Shown here: positions 1 through 5,807 of the stretch, one piece after another
Position numbering within the stretch: position 1 is the stretch's first letter
Layout of the letters: each line of letters begins with the position of its first letter
Assembly: GCA_024642025.1 (NCBI GenBank)
Contig: JAHEBY010000057.1
Coordinates: forward strand, 1-10,506
DNA from: Comamonadaceae bacterium
Lineage (GTDB): Bacteria; Pseudomonadota; Gammaproteobacteria; Burkholderiales; Burkholderiaceae_C
DNA: 10,506 bases
Direction of reading: 5' to 3'
Made by a program: the position numbers and the translations under genes
Notes under the pieces: generated by a model
The model's database searches: none
Told to the model about the DNA's origin: nothing
What the model saw: the letters and a program-made list of their open reading frames with translations, nothing else

Positions 1-417
1 CGGCCCGGAACCAAACAGCAAACCTTCGCCACCGGTAAAAATGACTTGCAGCTTGGGGTGCCTTTGCATCAGGGAGACGGCGATGGTCATGCGTTCGGCT
101 GCTTCATTGAGCAGCGGCTGATCATGGCCTTCATATACGTAACCGGGCGCAAGCGCGCCTCCCAATATGACTACCCCGGCATAGCCACTGAGGTCAGCGC
201 TGGCAGGAACTTCGGCATACTGGTTTTCGATCTGTCGAAGCACCAGGTCGGAAAATGGCGTCCAGCCCATCAGCATCAGCAGGGCCAGTGCCGCGCCTTG
301 TAGACGCCTGCTTGTGCGCATTTTGCGGGCCGGCATCATCACGCTCAGCAGCAAAAGGGCAATCACCCAATGCAATGGCTGGGTAATCAGGGCGAGGATT
401 TTGGCGGCGATAAACAT
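1..417 (-). CDS. YdcF/DUF218-family membrane protein, N-terminal part (truncated by window edge)
   Basis: The frame is open from an ATG at 417 to the left edge, giving 139 residues of an unfinished protein. Seen: a hydrophobic segment at about residues 6-28, a second at about 41-54, then the start of a soluble domain with GVVILGGAL (81-89) and, about 35 residues later, IFTGGEG (126-132). A beta-strand ending in LGG, then an Arg-containing helix (AAERM) and a strand ending in TGG, is the pattern of the DUF218/YdcF-SanA family. Members are mostly inner-membrane proteins of poorly defined role; some are linked to envelope barrier function or cell-wall metabolism (family knowledge). The start lies 51 nt after the Sel1-protein stop with no convincing terminator between, so co-transcription is likely. 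The ribosome-binding site is weak (a GAG about 15 nt upstream). The C-terminal half is missing, so the exact subfamily cannot be named. Confidence 0.82.
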   Translation of the reverse strand, partial: MFIAAKILALITQPLHWVIALLLLSVMMPARKMRTSRRLQGAALALLMLMGWTPFSDLVLRQIENQYAEVPASADLSGYAGVVILGGALAPGYVYEGHDQPLLNEAAERMTIAVSLMQRHPKLQVIFTGGEGLLFGSGP

Positions 418-468
418 GTGCGGTTGTGTTTGCTCAGGTGACCCGGTCCAGGGTTTGATCCGGATAGG

Positions 469-957
469 CTACCAGTCGCAATCCTGAAAATTGCGGCGCT
501 GACACTCTCGCGCCATCTGAAGCGCCAGTGCGATCTGATCGGCGGTTAAATACTGCGCCGCTGTTTTTCGATTCTGAATCGCCTTGGCCTGTCCAGAACC
601 GGCTGCCAGTATGAACCACATATAGGCGCGCAAATCGTCTTTGGCAACGCCAAGGCCTTTGCCATACATCAACCCAAGGTTGACTTGTGCAGCCGCGTAG
701 CCCTGCGCGGCAGCCAGTCGGTACCACTTGACAGCTTGCTTGTGATCCTGGGCGACGCCGTGGCCGTGTTCATACATCAGACCCAAATTGGTTTGGGCGT
801 CTGCGGCCCCTTTTTCGGCCAGCTTTTGAAACAGGGGGAACGCGGTTGCGTAGTCTTCACGTGCAAATGCGGCCAGAGCGTCATCAAAGGGATCGGCACA
901 GGCTGGCTTTGCAAGCAACAGCGAGATGATGGCAAGAAGTGCGAAACGTCGGGTCAT
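469..957 (-). CDS. Secreted Sel1-repeat (TPR-like) protein
   Basis: This is a 162-residue protein. Residues 1-21 form a typical Sec signal peptide (MTRR, a hydrophobic core, then PACA before DPF), with cleavage probably after Ala21, so a periplasmic protein is expected. No lipobox is seen (KPAC). The mature part has Sel1-type repeats: a degenerate unit near 36-70 and clear units near 71-106 and 107-125, with the signatures AQTNLGLMYEHGHGV and AQVNLGLMYGKGLGV. A helical tail contains Cys152 and Cys160. Sel1 repeats act as protein-protein scaffolds; no partner can be deduced. The ATG at 957 was chosen because it starts the signal peptide. The frame stays open to 1014, but those 19 extra codons lie largely in the tRNA gene. 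The start is only 18 nt from the tRNA 3' end, with GGTGAAG as a modest ribosome-binding site. Confidence 0.88.
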   Translation of the reverse strand: MTRRFALLAIISLLLAKPACADPFDDALAAFAREDYATAFPLFQKLAEKGAADAQTNLGLMYEHGHGVAQDHKQAVKWYRLAAAQGYAAAQVNLGLMYGKGLGVAKDDLRAYMWFILAAGSGQAKAIQNRKTAAQYLTADQIALALQMARECQRRNFQDCDW

Positions 958-975
958 CGAATGCACTTCACCAAA

Positions 976-1051
976 TGGTGCCGGAGAGATGAATCGAACA
1001 CCCGACCTTCTCATTACGAATGAGCTGCTCTACCGACTGAGCTACACCGGC
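976..1051 (-). tRNA. tRNA-Thr (anticodon CGT)
   Basis: Read on the minus strand this is a complete 76-nt tRNA with an encoded CCA end (978-976). The parts are: acceptor strand GCCGGTG, D-arm GCTC/GAGC, anticodon loop TTCGTAA with CGT at 34-36, variable loop AGGTC, T-loop TTCGATT, and 3' acceptor CTCCGGC plus discriminator A. It resembles E. coli thrW as I remember it, including the G27-A43 non-pair. Position 6-67 is a T-T mismatch in the acceptor stem. The tRNA reads ACG codons. It has its own promoter just upstream, and a Sel1-protein gene starts 18 nt downstream. Confidence 0.95.
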
Positions 1052-1064
1052 TAACCAACCGCGA

Positions 1065-1093
1065 ATTATAGCCTGCCAATTGGGCATCTTCAG
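1065..1093 (-). promoter_or_regulatory. Promoter of tRNA-Thr
   Basis: On the minus strand a perfect TATAAT (-10, 1070-1065) lies 17 nt after CTGAAG (-35-like, 1093-1088; weak match). The expected start is near 1058, about 7 nt before the tRNA 5' end. The bases after the -10 box are GC-rich (TCGCGG), a discriminator type associated with stringent control of stable-RNA promoters. The -35 box sits immediately after the pepN stop codon. Confidence 0.72.
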
Positions 1094-1094
1094 G

Positions 1095-3803
1095 CTAGTC
1101 GGCCAGCGCCCGGTCGACGACTTCACGGGTGTCCTTGCTGAGATTTGTCCGGCTTGCTACGGCTTCAATGGCCTCCCTTGCTGCCGAGCGGTAGGGTTCT
1201 GCCAGCTTTTTCCAGCGGTCCAGTGCGCGGGCGAGCCGGGCGCCGACCTGCGGGTTGAAGGCGTCGATCTCGATGACACGATCGCGCCAGAAGGCGTAAC
1301 CGGCTGCATCCGTGCGGTGAAATGCCCCCGGGTTGGCGCTGCAGTAGCTGAAGATCACGCTTCGCGCGCGGTTGGGGTTGCGCAGGTTGAAATCCGTGTG
1401 TTGCATGAGGCCTTTGACCAGTGGCAATATATTGCCGCCCCGGTCCGTAGTCCCCGCCTGCAGTGAAAACCATTTGTCCAGGACCAGCGCCTCTTCCTTG
1501 AACAGGGTATGAAACAGTCTCAGTGCGGGCTCGGCCAGCGCATGCCCGCTACCGACCAGCGCAGCCAGTGCGTTGTAGCGGTCAGTCATATTGCTGGCAT
1601 CCTTGAAGCGCTGGAACGCTTTGCCGGGCCAGACGGTGTCTGAGTTGTCCCGCGCGGCCAGACATAAATTTGTGAGCGCCATGCCGCACAAGGCACGTTT
1701 GCCTGACGAAACAGCGTCAGGTTTATAGCTTCCAGGCGTCTGGTGGGTTTCAAACGCCCATTGCCAGTCTTCCGCCAAACCGCTGGCCAACTGGGCGCGC
1801 ATGGCTTCGCGCACTGCGTGTACGCGCTGGGGGTCTACCACGTCAAGCTGCTCCGAAATATAGGTTTCGGACGGCAGGGTCAGCACCAGCTCCTTGAATG
1901 CTGCATCCAGCGCGGGGTGCCGCAAAACACTGCGCATGGCGTCCAGATAGGCGTCATTTAGCACATTAGCCCCCGTCGTATATGCGGAGTCAGCTATTGA
2001 AGTAATAGCACTTCGCAGCGCGAGGCGTTGTCCGGCTTCCCAGCGATTGAATGGGTCCGTGTCATGCGCCAGCAGCGTGAGCAACTGGGCATCGGAGTAG
2101 TCAAAGTCCAGAATCACCGGCGCGCTAAACGTACGCAAAATGGACGGCACCGGCGCGGCCTCGAGGTTTTCAAAGGTCACGCTGTGGGAGGCGCTGGTCA
2201 TGACCAGCGTGCGCGACGGGGCAAGTTCACGCCCATTGCCGTCCAGCAGGCCCAGCACGATCGGTATGACGAAGGGTTCCTTGATGGCCTGGCCGGGGGT
2301 AGGCGGGCAGCTTTGCGTGAAGCTCAGTTTGTAAGTGCGCTGGGTCGCGTCGTAGTGGCCTGTTGCGTGCAGTCGCGGCGTACCAGCCTGGCTGTACCAG
2401 CGTTTGAACTGGGGCAGCAAACGCGCCAACTCGGAGGCCGGATTGGCGTCAGCCACAGCCTGCGCAAACTCGTCGCAGGTTACCGCCTGGCCATCGTGCC
2501 GACGGAAGTATTCCGTCATGCCTTTGGCAAAGCCCATTCTCCCGTGTGGATCATCGACTCCGCGGCTGGCCAGGGTCTGAATCATGCGCACGACCTCGGC
2601 ACCTTTTTCGTAAATGGTGACGGTGTAGAAATTGCTGATTTCAAGGTAACTATCCGGGCGCACCGGGTGTGCCATGGGGCCGGCGTCTTCGGGGAACTGG
2701 GCGGTGCGCAGCACGCGCACGTCTTCAATGCGTTTGACGGCGCGGGCCGATGCGCTGCCGGCCAGGTCTTGCGAGAACTCCTGATCGCGAAAAACGGTCA
2801 GACCTTCCTTGAGCGAAAGCTGAAACCAGTCGCGGCAGGTGACCCGGTTACCGCTCCAGTTGTGGAAATACTCGTGACCCACCACCGATTCGATGTTCGA
2901 GAAGTCCACATCGGTTGCCGTGGCCTGGCTGGCCAGCACGTACTTGGTGTTGAAGATGTTCAGGCCCTTGTTTTCCATGGCGCCCATGTTGAAGTCGCTG
3001 GTGGCCACGATCATGAAGCGCTCCAGGTCCAGAGGCAGGCCAAAGCGGGCTTCGTCCCAGGCGACGCTGGCCATCAACGAGTTCATGGCGTGCTCGGTCT
3101 TGTCCATGTCACCCGGACGCACGTAGATCTGAAGCAGATGGTCTTTTCCGGCGCGGGAGCGGATGCGTTGCTCTCGGCAAACCAGTTTGCCGGCCACCAG
3201 CGCAAACAGATAGCAGGGTTTTTTGTGCGGGTCTACCCATTTGGCAAAGTGGCGTCCTTCGTTGCCTGCGCCCTCAATAGGGCCATGGGCAACCAGATTG
3301 CCGTTGGACAGTAGCACGGGGTATTTGGCTTTGTCGGCGCGCAGCGTGACGGTGTAGTTGGCCATCACATCCGGGCGGTCGGGGAAGTAGGTGATGCGTC
3401 GAAAGCCCTCAGCTTCGCACTGGGTGAAGAACGAGTCGTTACTGACGTAAAGCCCCATCAACTTGGTATTTTTACCTGGCATGCAGGTTGTAAATATCTC
3501 GAGATGAAACGGGTCGTCGCCCTCTGGCAGGTCTTCCAGCACCAGACGGCTGCCTTCCATTTTGAACGATGTGCCCTGGCCGTTGACCAGCACGCGGGCG
3601 AGGTTCAGGTCTTCGCCATCGAGTTTTAACGCCTGCGCTGGTACATCCAGATTGCGGCGCAACGACATGATGTTGAGCACGCGGGTTTTCACCGGATCCA
3701 GATCAAAGGTCAGGTTAACCGTGTCAACAAAGTAGGCAGGGGCGGTGTAGTCGGCGCGGTGCACGGCAGCGGCTGCGCCCTGGTCATCACGAAGTAGCAA
3801 CAT
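1095..3803 (-). CDS. pepN: Aminopeptidase N (M1 zinc metallopeptidase)
   Basis: This 902-residue protein matches E. coli PepN (about 870) over its whole length. PepN is a cytosolic zinc exopeptidase that removes N-terminal residues from peptides late in protein turnover. Seen: the substrate-binding GAMEN motif at 274-278, the zinc site HEYFH at 310-314 with the third ligand Glu333 in LKEGLTVFRDQEF, the probable catalytic Tyr398 in IYEKG, and a long helical C-terminal domain from about 560. The start at 3803 is supported by GGAG 7 nt upstream and by N-terminal alignment (DYTAPAYFVDTVNLTFDLD resembles E. coli DYRAPDYQITDIDLTFDLD). The start overlaps the end of the HAD gene by 17 nt, suggesting translational coupling. 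Residues 599-616 are encoded by a copy of the dispersed 54-nt repeat described separately; the active site is intact, so an active enzyme is expected. Confidence 0.97.
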   Translation of the reverse strand: MLLLRDDQGAAAAVHRADYTAPAYFVDTVNLTFDLDPVKTRVLNIMSLRRNLDVPAQALKLDGEDLNLARVLVNGQGTSFKMEGSRLVLEDLPEGDDPFHLEIFTTCMPGKNTKLMGLYVSNDSFFTQCEAEGFRRITYFPDRPDVMANYTVTLRADKAKYPVLLSNGNLVAHGPIEGAGNEGRHFAKWVDPHKKPCYLFALVAGKLVCREQRIRSRAGKDHLLQIYVRPGDMDKTEHAMNSLMASVAWDEARFGLPLDLERFMIVATSDFNMGAMENKGLNIFNTKYVLASQATATDVDFSNIESVVGHEYFHNWSGNRVTCRDWFQLSLKEGLTVFRDQEFSQDLAGSASARAVKRIEDVRVLRTAQFPEDAGPMAHPVRPDSYLEISNFYTVTIYEKGAEVVRMIQTLASRGVDDPHGRMGFAKGMTEYFRRHDGQAVTCDEFAQAVADANPASELARLLPQFKRWYSQAGTPRLHATGHYDATQRTYKLSFTQSCPPTPGQAIKEPFVIPIVLGLLDGNGRELAPSRTLVMTSASHSVTFENLEAAPVPSILRTFSAPVILDFDYSDAQLLTLLAHDTDPFNRWEAGQRLALRSAITSIADSAYTTGANVLNDAYLDAMRSVLRHPALDAAFKELVLTLPSETYISEQLDVVDPQRVHAVREAMRAQLASGLAEDWQWAFETHQTPGSYKPDAVSSGKRALCGMALTNLCLAARDNSDTVWPGKAFQRFKDASNMTDRYNALAALVGSGHALAEPALRLFHTLFKEEALVLDKWFSLQAGTTDRGGNILPLVKGLMQHTDFNLRNPNRARSVIFSYCSANPGAFHRTDAAGYAFWRDRVIEIDAFNPQVGARLARALDRWKKLAEPYRSAAREAIEAVASRTNLSKDTREVVDRALAD
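1956..2009 (-). repeat. Dispersed 54-nt coding repeat, copy C (inside pepN)
   Basis: The minus strand reads GCTA-N9-TAGCT...ACGGGGGCTA with the same spacing as copies A and B in the acyl-CoA synthetase gene. Over the last 41 nt it shares 26 bases with copy A and 25 with copy B, without gaps; the block ACGGGGGCTA is identical to copy A. The first part is a perfect hairpin, GCTATT/AATAGC with a 5-nt loop (1993-2009). About 44% GC. It encodes PepN residues 599-616 (AITSIADSAYTTGANVLN), in the same frame as the other copies. Confidence 0.6.
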
Positions 3804-4572
3804 GCAAAGTCTCCAGAAATTTTGAGCTCATGAGCTCGTTATAGTCCCGCACGCTGGCCAGCACGTGCGGGCCTGCCAGCTCGGCAGGTGAATGGCTGGT
3901 GCACAGCGCCACGGCGCGCATGCCGGCGCGGCGCGCGGCCTCTATGCCAAATGGGGCATCTTCGAAAACAATACAGGCATCAGCCCTTGTATTCATTCGC
4001 TTGGCTGCTTCCATAAAAATAGCGGGCTCGGGTTTGCCGGGCAATCCCTCATCGCCACCCACCACGGCGTGCGGCAGAGGGTCCATCTTCAGGTGCGAAA
4101 ACGCAAAAGCAATATTGTGCTTGTCTCCAGCCGTTCCTACGCCAACTTTCAGGCCCCGGCCTCGTGCCAAATCGGCAAATGCCTTGAACCCGGCCACCTC
4201 TGAAAAAACCGGGGCAAACAGGGCGCGATAGATTTCTTCCTTTTCGTGGATCAGACGCCAGCTCTCGGCATCATCCATGTCGCGGCCAAACAGCTCGCGC
4301 ATGCATTCTGCGCCGGTGCGGCCCGTGGTGCGGGCCATCAGGTCAGCCACGTCAATCTGAATGCCGTGGCGCCGCGTGAATTCAACCCAGCTTTGCGCGT
4401 GATACGGCATGGAGTTGATCATGGTGCCGTCCATGTCAAAAATAAAGGCCCCCACGCTCCGCCGCTGACGCGGGTCGCTGCCCCCCGAGGGGGCTAATTT
4501 TCCTTGGGGCGGCCCAGCGGAAAATTGCTCGCTCATAGTCTGTGCCGCTCCTGCATGCAGTTGCCCGTTCAT
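3787..4572 (-). CDS. HAD-superfamily phosphatase/phosphomutase (beta-PGM-like)
   Basis: From the ATG at 4572 this is a 261-residue haloacid-dehalogenase-type hydrolase. Seen: motif I FDMDGT (Asp46 nucleophile, Asp48 acid/base), motif II Thr147 in VGTAGD, motif III Lys180 in GKPEP, motif IV FEDAPFGIEAARRAGM (Glu204, Asp205), and an alpha-helical cap at about 57-125. This pattern fits the YqaB/beta-phosphoglucomutase branch acting on small phosphorylated metabolites, probably sugar phosphates; the substrate cannot be named. The catalytic domain begins near residue 41. Residues 13-42 come from a GC-rich palindromic repeat and have no counterpart in usual family members (about 190-225 residues). 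Two starts are plausible: 4572, overlapping the prfB stop as TGATG with AGGG upstream, or 4536, with AGGAG 11 nt upstream, which begins at MSEQF. I prefer 4572 because of the coupling. A possible fourth copy of the 54-nt repeat encodes residues 184-201. Confidence 0.9.
   Translation of the reverse strand: MNGQLHAGAAQTMSEQFSAGPPQGKLAPSGGSDPRQRRSVGAFIFDMDGTMINSMPYHAQSWVEFTRRHGIQIDVADLMARTTGRTGAECMRELFGRDMDDAESWRLIHEKEEIYRALFAPVFSEVAGFKAFADLARGRGLKVGVGTAGDKHNIAFAFSHLKMDPLPHAVVGGDEGLPGKPEPAIFMEAAKRMNTRADACIVFEDAPFGIEAARRAGMRAVALCTSHSPAELAGPHVLASVRDYNELMSSKFLETLHVATS
3970..4023 (-). repeat. Possible dispersed 54-nt coding repeat, copy D (inside HAD gene; weak)
   Basis: The minus strand reads GCTA-N9-AAGC...ACAAGGGCT, with GCTA to GGGCT at exactly the 42-nt spacing of copy B and in the same frame (Ala-Ile-...-Thr-Arg-Ala). 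Identity to copy B over those 42 nt is only about 20 bases, and the protein segment aligns without an insertion to E. coli YqaB-type proteins as I remember them. About 43% GC, AT-richer than the gene around it. Chance or ordinary coding constraint is a real alternative. Confidence 0.3.
4447..4536 (-). repeat. GC-rich double-hairpin repeat within the HAD reading frame
   Basis: Two hairpins lie side by side. One has GCCCCC (4480-4485) pairing with GGGGGC (4489-4494) over a 3-nt loop. The other has TTTTCC (4498-4503) pairing with GGAAAA (4519-4524), enclosing TGGG (4505-4508) pairing with CCCA (4513-4516). The segment is translated as an Gly/Pro/Ser/Arg-rich peptide (SEQFSAGPPQGKLAPSGG, then SDPRQRRSVGA) immediately before the catalytic domain. 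From memory, near-identical DNA and peptides recur in many Comamonadaceae genomes; this is not checked here. The outer limits are approximate. Confidence 0.62.
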
Positions 4573-5676
4573 CAAACACCCTGCTTCAAAGAGGCTTCGA
4601 TGAAGACGTCCAGATCACCGTCCAGCACCTTCTGGGTGGCAGACACTTCAACGTTGGTGCGCAGATCCTTGATGCGGCTGTTGTCCAGCACGTAGGAGCG
4701 AATCTGGTGGCCCCAGCCCACGTCGGTCTTGGAGTCTTCGAGCTTCTGCTGCTCTTCCTGTTGTTTGCGCATCTCAAAATCGTACAGCTTGGATCTCAGG
4801 CGTTTCCAGGCTACGTCGCGGTTGCTGTGCTGGCTGCGTCCATCCTGGCATTGCACCACGATACCAGTGGGAATGTGCGTCAGGCGCACGGCCGAATCGG
4901 TCTTGTTGATGTGCTGGCCGCCCGCGCCACTGGCGCGGTAAGTATCGGTGCGCACATCCGACGGGTTGATGTCGATTTCGATCGAGTCGTCCACCTCAGG
5001 GTAGACGAACACGCTGGCAAAGCTGGTGTGGCGCCCGCCGGACGAGTCAAACGGGCTTTTGCGCACCAGGCGATGCACGCCGGTTTCGGTGCGCAGCAGG
5101 CCATAGGCGTATTCACCCTCGATCTTGATGGTGGCGCCCTTGATGCCAGCGGTATCTCCCGGCGACTCGTCTTCAATCGTGGTTTTGAAGCCCTTGCGCT
5201 CTGCGTATTTCAGGTACTGGCGCAAGAGCATGCTGGCCCAATCGCAGGCTTCGGTGCCACCGGCGCCGGATTGAATGTCCAGAAACGCGTTCATGGGGTC
5301 GGCGGGCTGGTTGAACATGCGCCGGAACTCCAGTTGCTCGATGATGGTGGCGAGTTTGCCGGTTTCGGCCTCAATGTGTGCCAGGCCCGCTTCGTCACCG
5401 TCGGCCTTGCTCATCTCGTACAGCTCGGCGTTGTCGGCGAGCTCGCGCGTCAACTCATTGATCGAGTCCACCACCCCATCCAGTGCTTTCTTCTCGCGCC
5501 CCAACTCCTGAGCGCGTTTGGGGTCGTTCCAGACGGTCGGGTCTTCGAGCGATGCGTTGACCGTTCTCAGTCGTTCAGCTTTGGCATCGTAGTCAAAGAT
5601 ACCCCCGTAACTCTTGCGTGCGCTGGCTGAGGTCTTCGAGCTGGGTGCCGATTTGATTGATGTGTTCTGCGTCCAT
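4572..5676 (-). CDS. prfB: Peptide chain release factor 2 (programmed +1 frameshift)
   Basis: RF2 recognises UGA and UAA stop codons on the ribosome and triggers release of the finished protein. The gene is read in two parts. An ATG at 5676 opens 27 codons (MDAEHINQIG... ending ELRGYL) that run into an in-frame TGA at 5595-5593. Skipping T5595 continues at GAC (5594) for 340 residues to the stop at 4574-4572. The total is 367 residues, against 365 in E. coli RF2. Seen: the SPF codon-recognition tripeptide at 207-209 and the GGQ peptidyl-transferase motif at 252-254 (GAGGQHINKT), both where E. coli has them plus two. A good ribosome-binding site (GAGGAA, about 7 nt from the ATG) supports the start. 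The second-frame reading from 5768 without a shift is not the real N-terminus. The stop overlaps the HAD gene start. The frameshift makes expression self-regulating. Confidence 0.97.
5592..5607 (-). promoter_or_regulatory. prfB programmed +1 frameshift site
   Basis: The minus strand reads CGGGGGTATCTTTGAC. It holds an internal Shine-Dalgarno-like G-run, the slippery codon CTT, the in-frame stop TGA and a C after it. This is the known RF2 autoregulatory site and differs from the E. coli 16-mer, as I remember it, only in the first base. When RF2 is scarce, the ribosome pauses at TGA and slips +1 to continue; when RF2 is abundant, it terminates after 27 codons. Confidence 0.95.
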
Positions 5677-5705
5677 GATGCGGTTCCTCGAAGGTATGGA
5701 TATTG

Positions 5706-5740
5706 TCGGTTACCCCTGCATTTTAGTTCGGGTAAACCGA
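5706..5740. repeat. Inverted repeat in the prfB leader/promoter region
   Basis: TCGGTTACCC (5706-5715) pairs with GGGTAAACCGA (5730-5740), giving 10 base pairs with one bulged A and a 14-nt loop. There is no T-run on either strand, so a simple terminator is unlikely. It overlaps the candidate prfB promoter and could be an operator, a leader hairpin or a weak terminator of the hydrolase transcript. Confidence 0.45.
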
Positions 5741-5747
5741 CTGTCCC
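5720..5747 (-). promoter_or_regulatory. Candidate prfB promoter
   Basis: On the minus strand GGGACA (5747-5742; four of six to the -35 consensus) is followed after 16 nt by TAAAAT (5725-5720; five of six to the -10). The predicted start is about 5713, some 37 nt before the prfB ATG. The gap to the hydrolase gene (131 nt) is large enough for a separate promoter. This is a motif match only. Confidence 0.4.
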
Positions 5748-5807
5748 CAGAGGTCGGTCGCCGCGCAATCGTCGGCTCCAGGCCGTTGCCGGTGCCGGTG
5801 CTTCCGC

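Noticed and set aside
418..468. Terminator between the Sel1 and YdcF-family genes
   Set aside because: Only a short CCGG/CCGG pairing is possible and there is no T-run.
958..1014. Upstream extension of the Sel1 protein (MRRSGVRFISPAPFGE...)
   Set aside because: Most of these codons are the 3' half of the tRNA-Thr gene read as protein, and the signal peptide begins at the ATG at 957.
1698..1735. CCTGACG/CGTCAGG hairpin followed by TATAGCTTCC in pepN as a further repeat copy
   Set aside because: The 7-bp hairpin is real, but the GCTA-N9-TAGC and GGGGCTA landmarks are missing or out of frame, and the peptide looks like normal PepN sequence.
2028..3314. Long plus-strand open frame of 428 codons
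   Set aside because: It lies opposite pepN, whose motifs are unambiguous; it shows no domain and is a GC-rich antisense shadow.
3430..3500. AT-rich stretch with GGGGCTTTA in pepN as a repeat copy
   Set aside because: No GCTA at the required 42-nt distance, and the peptide matches conserved PepN sequence.
4542..5630. Long plus-strand open frame of 362 codons
   Set aside because: It is antisense to prfB, which is conserved end to end; no recognisable domain.
5677..5768. N-terminal extension of prfB in the unshifted main frame
   Set aside because: The sequence there is non-coding leader read through; the 27-codon leader and frameshift site give the true start at 5676.
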